Assembly: GCF_004365175.1 (NCBI RefSeq)
Contig: NZ_SOCE01000001.1
Coordinates: 5,153,403 to 5,217,402, forward strand
From: Kribbella voronezhensis
Lineage (GTDB): Bacteria; Actinomycetota; Actinomycetes; Propionibacteriales; Kribbellaceae
Direction: 5' to 3'
DNA length: 64,000 nt
The translations under genes and the position numbers were made by a program. The notes beneath the pieces were generated by a model. The model was not told where the DNA came from. It searched no databases and worked only from the letters and a program-made list of their open reading frames with translations. This document shows positions 36,140-44,605 of the stretch, in pieces (position 1 is the first letter of the stretch; each line of letters begins with the position of its first letter).

Positions 36140-37711
36140 ATGCCGGAGAAGTCCTTTTACGTCACCACCCCGATCTACTACGTCACGGCTCCGCCGCACA
36201 TCGGCAGCGCCTACACGACGGTGGCCGGGGACGTCCTGACCCGTTGGCACGCCCAGCGGGGCGAGCGCAAGTGGTACCTGACCGGTACCGACGAGCACGG
36301 CGAGAAGGTGATGCGCAGCGCTGAGGCGCAGGGCATGTCTCCGCAGGCGTGGACGGACAAGCTGGTCGAGGAGTCCTGGAAGCCGGCCTGGGTCGACGTC
36401 GACATCGACTACGACGACTTCATCCGGACCACCGAGAAGCGGCACACCGACCGGGTCCGCGACTTCTGGCAGACGCTCTACGACAAGGGCGACGTCTACA
36501 AGGGTGAGTACGAAGGCCTGTACTGCGTCGGCTGCGAGGAGTTCAAGCTCCCCACGGACATCCGCACCGACGAAGACGGCACCCAGCGCTGCATGATCCA
36601 CGGCACCGAGCTGGAGACGGTCTCGGAGACGAACTACTTCTTCCGCCTGTCCGCGTACGCCGACCGGCTGATCGAGTTGTACGAGTCGCAGCCGGACTTC
36701 GTCGCGCCGTCGAGCGCGCGCAACGAGGTCATCTCGTTCGTGAAGCAGGGGCTCCAGGACCTGTCGATCACCCGATCCACCTTCGACTGGGGCATTCCGG
36801 TGCCCTGGGACGAGGAGCACGTGCTCTATGTCTGGATCGACGCGCTGCTCAACTACGTGACGGCCGCCGGCTACGGCACCGATCCGGAGCGCTTCGAGCA
36901 GCTCTGGCCGGTCGACGTGCACCTGGTCGGCAAGGACATCCTGCGGTTCCACGCGGTGATCTGGCCGGCGATGCTGATGGCCGCGGGCGTCGCCGTACCG
37001 AAGCAGGTCTTCGCGCACGGCTGGCTGCTGGTTGGTGGCGAGAAGATGAGCAAGTCGAAGCTGACCGCGATCGCGCCGAACGAGATCACCGACCACTTCG
37101 GCTCCGACGCGTTCCGGTACTACTTCCTCCGCACGATCCAGTTCGGGTCGGACGGCTCGTTCTCCTGGGAGCACCTGAACGCGGTCTACACCTCGGAGCT
37201 GGCGAACGGCCTGGGCAACCTGGCCAGCCGGATCGCGGCGATGGTCGGCAAGTACTTCGACGGCGAGCTGCCCGAGGCTGTCGACCACGGGCCGGCCGAG
37301 CAGGCGCTCGCGGACAAGCTCGCCTCGACGGTCGCGGCCGCGGACAAGGCGATCGACACGCTCGCCTTCCAGGAAGCACTGACGGCGATCAACGACCTGG
37401 TCGGGGCGGTCAACGGGTACGTCTCCGAGCAGGAGCCGTGGAAGGTCGCGAAGGACGAAGCCCAGCGCGACCGGCTGGCGACCATCCTGTACACCTCGGC
37501 CGAGGTACTCCGCGCTGTCGCGGTGCTGCACAACCCGACGATGCCGAAGACGGCCGCCAAGCTGTGGACCCTGCTCGGCGCCGACGCCAAGCTCGGCCCA
37601 CTGGCGGACCAGCGCGTCCAGGACGCCGGCACCTGGGGCCAGCTCCCGGCGGGCTCCGTCCTGGTCAAGGGCGACGCCCTCTTCCCGCGCCTCGCCGAGG
37701 TCGAGGCGTAG
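36140..37711 (+). CDS. metG: Methionyl-tRNA synthetase
   Basis: 523 aa; charges tRNA-Met. The class I signatures are TAPPHIGSAYTTVAGDVLTRWHAQRG (HIGH-type motif) and EKMSKSKLTAI (KMSKS). The zinc-binding knuckle is reduced to YCVGCEEF...CMIHGTELE. The anticodon domain follows with LPKT-like NPTMPKTAAKLWTLLG. The length matches short actinobacterial MetRS without the C-terminal dimer domain. It follows rsmI by 28 bases as in other actinobacteria. A divergent MetRS-like paralog occurs at 47521. Confidence 0.97.
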   Translation: MPEKSFYVTTPIYYVTAPPHIGSAYTTVAGDVLTRWHAQRGERKWYLTGTDEHGEKVMRSAEAQGMSPQAWTDKLVEESWKPAWVDVDIDYDDFIRTTEKRHTDRVRDFWQTLYDKGDVYKGEYEGLYCVGCEEFKLPTDIRTDEDGTQRCMIHGTELETVSETNYFFRLSAYADRLIELYESQPDFVAPSSARNEVISFVKQGLQDLSITRSTFDWGIPVPWDEEHVLYVWIDALLNYVTAAGYGTDPERFEQLWPVDVHLVGKDILRFHAVIWPAMLMAAGVAVPKQVFAHGWLLVGGEKMSKSKLTAIAPNEITDHFGSDAFRYYFLRTIQFGSDGSFSWEHLNAVYTSELANGLGNLASRIAAMVGKYFDGELPEAVDHGPAEQALADKLASTVAAADKAIDTLAFQEALTAINDLVGAVNGYVSEQEPWKVAKDEAQRDRLATILYTSAEVLRAVAVLHNPTMPKTAAKLWTLLGADAKLGPLADQRVQDAGTWGQLPAGSVLVKGDALFPRLAEVEA

Positions 37712-37740
37712 GTTTTCGGCAGTTTTCGCCGACGGGGAAT

Positions 37741-37812
37741 ACCTCCGCTGCCGGTATCGGTTGATGCTTCAAGTAACTCCAAACTTGAAGCATCAACCAT
37801 CTCAGCGGAGGT
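37741..37812 (+). promoter_or_regulatory. Nested palindrome upstream of quinone oxidoreductase gene
   Basis: The inner arms (37759-37774 and 37783-37798) are a perfect 16-bp inverted repeat around an 8-base centre. Each arm contains TTGATGCTTCAA, itself a TTGA-N4-TCAA dyad. The outer arms ACCTCCGCTG (37741-37750) and CAGCGGAGGT (37803-37812) are also perfectly complementary, and the right one contains the ribosome-binding site of the next gene. It is most likely a double operator for a MarR/HxlR-type redox regulator encoded elsewhere, or an RNA hairpin masking the ribosome-binding site in read-through from metG. Confidence 0.65.
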
Positions 37813-37817
37813 TTCTC

Positions 37818-38726
37818 ATGCAGGCGGTCGTGTACGAAGAGTTCGGTGGTCCTGAAGTACTGCAGACGCTCGAGATCGACGAGCCGCATGCGGGGCCTGG
37901 CGAGGTGCGGATCGCGGTCCGCGCCGCTGGGGTGAACCCGATGGACTACAAGCTGCGCCGGGGTTGGTTCAACGCGGAGGCGGCCGTGTTCCCCGTCGTA
38001 CCGGGCTTCGAGGTCGCGGGCGTGGTGGATGAGGTCGGCGACGGCGTGACCGAGTTCGTGGTCGGGGACGAGGTCGTCGGATGGGGCAAGACCGGCACCT
38101 TCGCGGAGTACGCCCTCGCCGGGGTCGTTGCGAAGAAGCCGGCCGAGGTGTCGTTCGAGGAGGCCGTGGCGCTTCCCGTCGCCGGTGAGACGTCCGCACG
38201 GGCGCTTGGCCTGCTCGGCGTGACGGCCGGCGAAACCGTACTGATCCACGGCGCGGCCGGTGGTGTAGGCGCAGTGGGCGTCCAGCTCGCACTGGCGCTC
38301 GGCGCGACCGTGATCGGCACAGCAGCCGAGGCGAACCACGACTACCTGCGCTCGCTCGGTGCCATTCCGGTCACGTACGGCGAAGGCCTCGTCGACCGGG
38401 TCCGCGCGGTCGCACCCCAGGGCATCGACGCGGTCTACGACGTGGCCGGCAAGGGCGCCCTTCCGGACTCCATCGAACTCCGCGGCGGCACCGACCGCAT
38501 CGTCACCATCGCCGATCCCACCGCCGCCGACCACGGCATCGCCTTCTCCGCCGGCGGCACCCCACCCGAGGTCCAGGCCGCCGGCCTGCGCGAGCAACTC
38601 GAACTCGCCGCCACCGGCAAGCTCAAACTGAAGATCGCCGAAACCTTCCCCTTCACCGACGCCGCCAAGGCCGCCGAAATCTCCGAATCCGGCCACGCCA
38701 AGGGCAAACTCGTCGTCAAGCCCTGA
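37818..38726 (+). CDS. NADPH:quinone oxidoreductase (zinc-independent MDR family)
   Basis: 302 aa. GroES-like N-terminus MQAVVYEEFGGPEVLQTLEIDEPHAGPGEVRIAVRAAGVNPMDYKLRRG; Rossmann domain with GETVLIHGAAGGVGAVGVQLALALGATVIGTA (the AxxGxGxxxxQ NADPH motif); no catalytic or structural zinc cysteines. Such enzymes reduce quinones or enones using NADPH. ATG 37818 is preceded by GCGGAGG, which sits inside the outer arm of the palindrome. It is likely induced by an electrophile or quinone through that operator. Confidence 0.88.
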   Translation: MQAVVYEEFGGPEVLQTLEIDEPHAGPGEVRIAVRAAGVNPMDYKLRRGWFNAEAAVFPVVPGFEVAGVVDEVGDGVTEFVVGDEVVGWGKTGTFAEYALAGVVAKKPAEVSFEEAVALPVAGETSARALGLLGVTAGETVLIHGAAGGVGAVGVQLALALGATVIGTAAEANHDYLRSLGAIPVTYGEGLVDRVRAVAPQGIDAVYDVAGKGALPDSIELRGGTDRIVTIADPTAADHGIAFSAGGTPPEVQAAGLREQLELAATGKLKLKIAETFPFTDAAKAAEISESGHAKGKLVVKP

Positions 38727-38754
38727 CCGTATTCACAGTCGGCAGAAGTGTTCG

Positions 38755-38795
38755 AGCGGCGGCGGACGGGAAGCTCCCGTCCGCCGCCGCTGTTT
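38755..38795 (+). terminator. Strong hairpin terminator after quinone oxidoreductase
   Basis: Perfect 17-bp inverted repeat (38755-38771 and 38775-38791) with a 3-base loop, followed by a short GTTTG rather than a full U-tract. It is placed 29 bases after the stop codon. Confidence 0.75.
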
Positions 38796-38868
38796 GACGC
38801 TTTCTTACAAGAGGTACCTGTGGGGTCGGGGCTAACGTCTGGTGGGTGGACGAAAGGAGTCCGGAATC

Positions 38869-39297
38869 GTGACTGGATATGTGGCTACGGCCGAGGCCGA
38901 GATCAGTGCTTCGCCGGATCAGGTGTGGGATGTGCTGACGGATCCCGAGCAGATCAAGAAGTTCATGTTCGGGACCGAGGTGAAGACCGACTGGCAGCCG
39001 GGGAGTCCGATCAGCTGGCAGGGGGTGTACGAAGGGAAGGACTACGAGGACAAGGGTGAGATTCTCGCGGTGGAGCCCGGGCGGTTGCTGAAGGTGACGC
39101 ACTACAGCCCGTTGAGTGGGCAGCCGGATGTGCCGGAGAACTATCACACACTCACCTACGAACTGGCCGATCGCGGTACGAAGACGCACCTGTCGCTCAG
39201 CCAGGACAACAACGCCAGCGAGGAGGAGGCCGAGCACTCGCGCGGGATGTGGGAGATGCTCGTGAACGGCGTGAAGGAGGCCGCGGAACGCGGCTGA
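38869..39297 (+). CDS. SRPBCC / AHSA1-like protein
   Basis: 142-aa START-like (AHSA1) protein. TAEAEISASPDQVWDVLTDPEQIKKFMFGTEVKTDWQPGSPISWQG and NYHTLTYELADRGTKTHLSLSQDNN followed by a C-terminal amphipathic helix (SRGMWEMLVNGVKEAAER) are typical. The fold makes a hydrophobic ligand cavity; the ligand is unknown. GTG 38869 has GAAAGGAG 9 bases upstream. It is a single gene between a terminator and a membrane-protein gene. Confidence 0.85.
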   Translation: MTGYVATAEAEISASPDQVWDVLTDPEQIKKFMFGTEVKTDWQPGSPISWQGVYEGKDYEDKGEILAVEPGRLLKVTHYSPLSGQPDVPENYHTLTYELADRGTKTHLSLSQDNNASEEEAEHSRGMWEMLVNGVKEAAERG

Positions 39298-39377
39298 CCC
39301 GGCCGACCGTCGTACCGGGCACATTCCGGGCACATTCTGGGCATCACCGGGCCCCCGGTTACGGGACACTAGCCGTG

Positions 39378-41699
39378 ATGACCGGTACGACGGTGGTCGG
39401 CGGCGCGGCGCCCGCTCGGCCGGGACCCGCCACGACGACCACCCGGCCAGGACCGGAGCTCGGGCTCGGACTGGTCGGCTGGTGGCTGCTGGTCCCGATC
39501 ACGGCCGTCCTGCTGCTCGCCTGGATCGGCGACTCCGGCGGCGAGAGCATCCGGTTCTTCGTCACCTGGCTCCTGGCGGTCCTGTTCCCCGGCACCCTGC
39601 TCTGGCGAGCCCTGGCCGGCGGTCGGTCGGTGACCCAGGACCTCGGGTTCGGTGCCGTTCTCGGCCTCGCCTGGCAGTTGGCGACCTGGGCGATCTGTAC
39701 TGCGATCGGCATGCCGCTCCTGCAGTGGGCGGCCGCCGCACTCCTCGTGCTCACCTTCGTTGTAGTCCCCGCGCTCAGACCGAACCTCGGCCTGCGGGCA
39801 ACGGCGACTGCGCCTCCTCGCTGGTGGCACGCGCTGCTGGTGACGAGCCTGATTCTGGCCGTACTGCGAACTGTCGCCGCCCTGCTCCGGCAACTTCCGC
39901 TGCCGCCGGAAGCCGCCGTCCGCAGCCAGGACATCTGGTACCAGCTCGGGATCGCCCAGGTTCTCACCGAGCACGTCCCACCGCCCGATCCATCGGTTCT
40001 CGGTGAGCCGCTGATCTACCACTGGTTCGCGACCGCCTCGATGGCCAGCGGGTCGGTGATGTCGGACGTGGATCCGCCGCAGGTGCTCCTGCATCAGTGG
40101 CCGATCACGATGGTGCTCACCCTCGTGCTGGTCAGCTGGGCGGCCGGTGAGGCGCTCAGCGAACGGCAGTGGGTAGCCCCGATCGCCGGAGCGCTGGCCG
40201 CGGTACTGCCTGGTGGGCTGCAGTTGGCGTCGTCGCCGTCGGTCAACATGACGGGCGCGCAGTCGGTTCAGTCGCCGACCGGAACGATGGCGGCGGTCGT
40301 GCTGCTCGGGCTGGTGGGACCGACGGTGCTCATCCTGCGTCGGCAGGCGGGCCCGGGTGCCTGGGCCGCCATGGTCCTGCTGCTCGCGCTCGCCGGCGGA
40401 ACGAAGCCGACGCTGCTCCCGATCATGCTGGTCGGGTTCTTCTGCGCGGGAACGTTCAGCTGGCTGAAGGACCGGCGGCCGCCCTGGCGGATCGTCGTCC
40501 TGGTGAGCCTGGCGGGATTGTTGCTCTTGGCATCTTCCTTCACGCTGATCGGCAGTTCCGGGGGAAGCAGGGTCCAGTTCTTCGCGGCCATGAGGGTCCA
40601 GCCGTACTACCAGGCCGTGACCGGTGACCTGTCACTGCCGGCCACCGGCGGCTGGTTCATCCAGGCCGTGGCGTCCGGCGATCCCCGGATGATCCTGTTC
40701 ATCGCGACCCTCGTCACCTGGTACCTGGCCACCGAGACGCCGAGGCTGCTCGCCTTGCTGGGCTGGTCGATCGACCCGGTACGCCGCGATCCGGCGTACT
40801 GGTGGAGCGGGGGATGTGTGCTGGCGGGGGTCGGCATCACCTTGATGCTGTCGCACACCGGCTATTCGGAGTACTACTTCCTCACTGCCGTCCTCGCTCT
40901 CGGGATGGTCGCGGTCGTTGCTATCGGCGCCAATCTCGCGCGTCGGCAGGACTTGCTCAGTCTGGTCGTCACTGCCTGGGTGGGGGCGCTCACGGCGAGC
41001 GCCCTGTTCCTGTATTGGCCTGTGAAGCCAGGCGTTCACACTGTCGCGAGAGCTCTCACTGGTCTGGTGGTTCCGTTCGCGATCCTCGCAGTCGTAGGGG
41101 CGCTGGTGATCCTGGTGGTGAACCGGGCCCGCGACGCCGCCGCCATCGGCCTACAGGTGATCGTGCTGACGGTCGCGGCCAGTCTGCCGGCGCAACTGGT
41201 CAGCCTGGGGACCGCGCTCGAGAATCTGGTCAGCCCGCGGCCGGCGCCGAACGAGACGAGCCGGCTCTATCTGACCCGCGACGAGCAGGACGCGATGCTG
41301 TGGCTGCACAAGCACAAGAAGGACGACGACGTTGCTGTCAGCAACGTGTTCTGCCTGCCGGCGCGGTTCCGGCCGGGCTGTCCCGAGGACGCGTACTGGG
41401 TGTCGGCGTTGAGCGGGGTACGGCTCTATCTCGGTGGGTGGGCGTATGCGCCGGCGAACCTCGGCGCCCACTACGACACCAGCTTCCTGACCCGGCCGCC
41501 GCCGTGGCCGGATCGCTTGAAGGACAGCCTGAACGCCGTCGAGAAGCCGACACCGGCGTTGCTCACCCGGCTGAGGAACCAGGTGGGGGTGGACTGGATC
41601 GTGGCCGACCTGCGGGCCGGCCCGGTGTCGCCGCTGCTCGACAAGCTCGCCGTACCGGCCTTCAGTAATCGCGACATCCGGATCTACCGGCTTAAGTAG
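39378..41699 (+). CDS. Large polytopic membrane protein, GT-C glycosyltransferase-like
   Basis: 773 aa with roughly 12-14 hydrophobic helices through residue about 610, then a soluble C-terminal domain (LTRDEQDAMLWLHKHKKDDDVAVSNVFCLPARFRPGCPEDAYWVSALSGVRLYLGGWAYAP). A short acidic loop early in the protein (QDIWYQLGIAQVLTEHVPPPDPSVLGEPLIYHWF) is like the first loop of GT-C enzymes. Such proteins are thought to add sugars from polyprenyl carriers at the outer membrane face. No named family can be assigned. ATG 39378 is preceded in frame by GTG 39375. Tandem GGGCACATTC repeats lie just upstream near 39316. Confidence 0.55.
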   Translation: MTGTTVVGGAAPARPGPATTTTRPGPELGLGLVGWWLLVPITAVLLLAWIGDSGGESIRFFVTWLLAVLFPGTLLWRALAGGRSVTQDLGFGAVLGLAWQLATWAICTAIGMPLLQWAAAALLVLTFVVVPALRPNLGLRATATAPPRWWHALLVTSLILAVLRTVAALLRQLPLPPEAAVRSQDIWYQLGIAQVLTEHVPPPDPSVLGEPLIYHWFATASMASGSVMSDVDPPQVLLHQWPITMVLTLVLVSWAAGEALSERQWVAPIAGALAAVLPGGLQLASSPSVNMTGAQSVQSPTGTMAAVVLLGLVGPTVLILRRQAGPGAWAAMVLLLALAGGTKPTLLPIMLVGFFCAGTFSWLKDRRPPWRIVVLVSLAGLLLLASSFTLIGSSGGSRVQFFAAMRVQPYYQAVTGDLSLPATGGWFIQAVASGDPRMILFIATLVTWYLATETPRLLALLGWSIDPVRRDPAYWWSGGCVLAGVGITLMLSHTGYSEYYFLTAVLALGMVAVVAIGANLARRQDLLSLVVTAWVGALTASALFLYWPVKPGVHTVARALTGLVVPFAILAVVGALVILVVNRARDAAAIGLQVIVLTVAASLPAQLVSLGTALENLVSPRPAPNETSRLYLTRDEQDAMLWLHKHKKDDDVAVSNVFCLPARFRPGCPEDAYWVSALSGVRLYLGGWAYAPANLGAHYDTSFLTRPPPWPDRLKDSLNAVEKPTPALLTRLRNQVGVDWIVADLRAGPVSPLLDKLAVPAFSNRDIRIYRLK

Positions 41700-41709
41700 G
41701 CTGGGCCTC

Positions 41710-42624
41710 ATGTCTACCGACAACGTGGAGGTCGAACGCCCGACGCGGGAACGCGCTGCCGTCGGAGAGGACGGGCGGTCCCGGGACCGGACCCGGCCGG
41801 CGGTGCCGGATCCGCTGCCGATGAGCGTGGTCGACGCGCACTGCCACCTGGACATCGCGGACGGGGAGGACGGTGCCTGGCTGGGAGCCGCCGAGGCGAT
41901 CAAGCTGGCCGCATCCGTCGGGGTGACCCGGATCGTCCAGGTCGGCTGCGATCTTCCGGGCGCGCTCTGGGCGGTCGAGGCCGCCGAGCAGTATCCGAAC
42001 CTGATCGCGGGCGTCGCCCTGCACCCGAATGAGGCGCCGAGGCTCAAGGCCGCCGGTGAACTCGACGGCGCGCTGGCCGAGATCGAGCGGCTGGCGACGA
42101 GTTCGGACAAGGTCAGGGTGATCGGTGAGACCGGGCTGGACTACTTCCGGACCGGTGAGGACGGACGGGCCGCGCAGCACGAGTCGTTCGCCGCGCACAT
42201 CGAGCTGGCGAAGCGGCTCGGCAAGACGCTGATGATCCACGACCGGGACGCGCACGACGACATCCTCGCCGTACTGGATCGCGAAGGCGTCCCGGACCGG
42301 CTGGTGATGCACTGCTTCTCCGGCGACACCGAGTTCGCCCGCAAGTGTGTCGAGCGCGGGGCGTTCCTCAGTTTCGCCGGCGTCGTCACCTTCAAGAACG
42401 CGCAGTCGCTGCGGGACGCGCTCGCGGTGACGCCGCTCGACCGGGTGCTGGTGGAGACGGACGCGCCGTACTTGACGCCGTCGCCGCATCGCGGTCAGCC
42501 CAACGCGTCGTACCTGATCCCGCACACGGTTCGCAAGATGGCCGGCGTCCTCAACATCTCCGTCGCCGAACTCTGCGAAGCCCTGTCGGCCAACGCCGAC
42601 CGCGCCTTCGGCGGCAAGTGGTAG
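41710..42624 (+). CDS. tatD: TatD family metal-dependent deoxyribonuclease
   Basis: 304 aa. TatD signatures: VVDAHCHLDIADG (metal-binding HxH), VIGETGLDYFRTGEDGRAAQHESFAAHIELAKRLGKTLMIHDRDAHDDIL, LVMHCFSGDTEFARKCVERGAFLSFAGVVTF and VLVETDAPYLTPSPHRGQPN. TatD enzymes are 3'-5' exonucleases in DNA repair or degradation. About 34 charged residues precede the core, longer than usual, but no better start is visible. It occupies the conserved position upstream of rpfB, ksgA and ispE. Confidence 0.93.
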   Translation: MSTDNVEVERPTRERAAVGEDGRSRDRTRPAVPDPLPMSVVDAHCHLDIADGEDGAWLGAAEAIKLAASVGVTRIVQVGCDLPGALWAVEAAEQYPNLIAGVALHPNEAPRLKAAGELDGALAEIERLATSSDKVRVIGETGLDYFRTGEDGRAAQHESFAAHIELAKRLGKTLMIHDRDAHDDILAVLDREGVPDRLVMHCFSGDTEFARKCVERGAFLSFAGVVTFKNAQSLRDALAVTPLDRVLVETDAPYLTPSPHRGQPNASYLIPHTVRKMAGVLNISVAELCEALSANADRAFGGKW

Positions 42625-42633
42625 ACACGCCGT

Positions 42634-43248
42634 ATGGAGTTCAGTGAGGTCGTCCGGCGGCGGCGCATGGTCCGGAACTACGATCCGTCCCGGCCGGTGC
42701 CGGCGGAGATCCGCGAGCGGATCCTGGAGAACGGCCTGCGGGCCCCTTCCGGCGGGTTCAGCCAGGGCTGGGCGTTCCTGACCCTCGAAGGCGACGACCG
42801 GGAGCGTTACTGGCGGATCGCGGCCGAAGATCCGGATCCGAAATATGTGGAGTGGGTCACAGGGCTGCGCCGGGCGCCGCTGCTGATCTTCGCCTTCGCG
42901 CACAAGGACGCGTACCTCGACCGGTACACCGAGCCGGACAAGGGCTGGACCGACCGCGACGAGTCGCACTGGACGGCGCCGTACTGGTACGTCGACACCG
43001 GCATGGCGGCCCTGCTGATGCTGCAGACGGTGGTCGACGAAGGCTTGGGTGCTTGCCTTTTCGGGCCTCCGGCCGAGAAAGTCGGCCGGCTGAAAGAGGA
43101 GTTCGGGGTACCGGACGGCTTCGATCCGATCGGGGTCATCTCGATCGGGTACCGGGCCCCCGACAAGCGGTCGCCGTCGCTCAAGCGAGGGCGTCGCAGT
43201 ACTGCTGAAGTGGTGCATCGCGGGCACTGGGGCCGTCACGAGCAGTAA
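42634..43248 (+). CDS. Nitroreductase family protein
   Basis: 204-aa flavin-dependent nitroreductase-like protein: MEFSEVVRRRRMVRNYDPSRPVPAEIRERILENGLRAPSGGFSQGWAFL (FMN-binding Arg and Ser region), WYVDTGMAALLMLQTVVDEGLGACLFG, and IGVISIGYRAPDKRSPSLKRGRR (C-terminal FMN phosphate contact). It probably uses NAD(P)H to reduce a nitro or quinone compound, or takes part in cofactor metabolism; the substrate is unknown. It begins 9 bases after tatD and is an insertion relative to the usual tatD-rpfB order. Confidence 0.85.
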   Translation: MEFSEVVRRRRMVRNYDPSRPVPAEIRERILENGLRAPSGGFSQGWAFLTLEGDDRERYWRIAAEDPDPKYVEWVTGLRRAPLLIFAFAHKDAYLDRYTEPDKGWTDRDESHWTAPYWYVDTGMAALLMLQTVVDEGLGACLFGPPAEKVGRLKEEFGVPDGFDPIGVISIGYRAPDKRSPSLKRGRRSTAEVVHRGHWGRHEQ

Positions 43249-43465
43249 GCGGACCATTACACCTTTTTGCGACTCGCCGACCAGCGGATTGGCGCTTCCG
43301 GGACTTCTTCGTTACTGTCTCGTGATGTTGGCCGGGATCGGGGAAGGTCCCGGACAGCACGCCCCTCGGCGGAGACCATGATTTCCAGGCCCTGCAACCT
43401 GGCATACGTGGCGTCCGCCAGTGCTGTCCCACCCCGTGCCCGGGTAGCTCTACCTGGGAGCATTA
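43249..43465 (+). promoter_or_regulatory. 217-base leader of rpfB
   Basis: No gene is seen. It contains a CCGGGA/TCCCGG stem near 43330-43355 and ends with GGGAG six bases before the GTG of rpfB. Long structured leaders with c-di-AMP (ydaO-type) riboswitches occur before some actinobacterial rpf genes. Apart from a weak GGACAGC...CTCGGCGG similarity, I could not match the conserved ydaO core here. Confidence 0.35.
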
Positions 43466-44584
43466 GTGCGCAAGTCCATCATCGCGGCCGTCGGTGCGAC
43501 GGCTGTGTTCGCCGTCGTGGGCGGCAGTGTGGCTTATGCCGACAAGAGCAAGACCGTGAGTCTGTCCATCGACGGGCAGGTGCAGAAGGTGCACACCTTC
43601 GGCTCCACCGTCGCCGATGCTCTGAAGGCGAAGAAGATCCAGGTCGGCGAGCGCGACCTGGTGGCTCCGGCCCTGGATGCCAAGCTCCAGGACGGCCAGG
43701 AGATCGCGGTGCAGTACGGCCGCCAGCTCATCGTGAACGCCGACGGCACCAAGAAGACTTTCTGGACCACGGCGGACAGCGTGAACGAGGCGCTGGCCGA
43801 CCTGGGTCTGCGCTACGACACCGCCGCGGTCTTCTCCACCAGCCGGAGCGCCCCCATCGGCCGCCAGGGCCTGGAACTCGACGTCCGTACGCCGAAGGTC
43901 GTCCAGTTCGTCCAGCGCGGCAAGGTCGTCCAGGTGAAGTCGATGGCGATGAACGTGGCCGAGGCGCTCAAGGGCGCCGGGGTCTCGTACGACGCCAACG
44001 ACCGGATCACCCCCGGGACCGCCGCGGTGCTGAAGCCCGGCACGGTCAACCGGATCACCATCGTCCGGGTCGACGTCAAGACGGTGAACGCCGTCGAGTC
44101 GATCGCCTTCGGTAAGAAGGAGACGAAGTCGGCCACGATGCTCGAGGGCGACACCAAGACGACCGCCAAGGGCACGGCCGGCAAGAAGTCGGTCAGCAAG
44201 GTCCTGACGTACGTCGACGGCAAGCTGATCAGCACCAAGATCGTCGCCAGCAAGGTGATCACGGCGCCGGTCGACGAGCTCGTCACGGTCGGCACCAAGA
44301 AGGCCCCGACCGGCGAGACCAGCACCCCGCCGACCGGTGGTAACACCAGCGCCTGGGACCGGATCGCCGAGTGCGAGTCCGGCGGCAACTGGTCGATCGA
44401 CAGCGGCAACGGGTACTACGGCGGCCTGCAGTTCGACCACGGCACCTGGGTCGCGTACGGCGGCGACGCCTACGCGAACAACGCCAACGGTGCGAGCAAG
44501 GCGCAGCAGATCGCGATCGCGGAGAAGGTCAAGGCCGACCGCGGTGGCTACGGCGCCTGGCCCGTCTGCGGCAAGCGGGCGTGA
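43466..44584 (+). CDS. rpfB: Resuscitation-promoting factor RpfB
   Basis: 372-aa secreted cell-wall lytic enzyme that helps dormant cells resume growth. Signal peptide 1-25 (ends AYA). Three DUF348 repeats at about 30-70, 88-125 and 145-185 (each of the form VxxxxDGxxxxxxTxxxTVxEALxxxG), a G5 domain at about 200-278, a short Thr/Pro linker and a C-terminal Rpf transglycosylase domain (WDRIAECESGGNWSIDSGNGYYGGLQFDHGTW) with the catalytic Glu in AECES. GTG 43466 has GGGAG upstream. Domain order is that of mycobacterial RpfB, and ksgA and ispE follow as expected. Confidence 0.96.
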   Translation: MRKSIIAAVGATAVFAVVGGSVAYADKSKTVSLSIDGQVQKVHTFGSTVADALKAKKIQVGERDLVAPALDAKLQDGQEIAVQYGRQLIVNADGTKKTFWTTADSVNEALADLGLRYDTAAVFSTSRSAPIGRQGLELDVRTPKVVQFVQRGKVVQVKSMAMNVAEALKGAGVSYDANDRITPGTAAVLKPGTVNRITIVRVDVKTVNAVESIAFGKKETKSATMLEGDTKTTAKGTAGKKSVSKVLTYVDGKLISTKIVASKVITAPVDELVTVGTKKAPTGETSTPPTGGNTSAWDRIAECESGGNWSIDSGNGYYGGLQFDHGTWVAYGGDAYANNANGASKAQQIAIAEKVKADRGGYGAWPVCGKRA

Positions 44585-44605
44585 CGTAGTGCCAGACTGG
44601 CCCGT

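Noticed and set aside
35921..37531. 536-codon antisense ORF across rsmI and metG
   Set aside because: Covers two certain genes in the opposite strand with no motif of its own.
43249..43465. c-di-AMP (ydaO-type) riboswitch before rpfB
   Set aside because: Expected from family knowledge, but the conserved core could not be found by eye apart from a weak GGACAGC...CTCGGCGG similarity; kept as an open question rather than a call.
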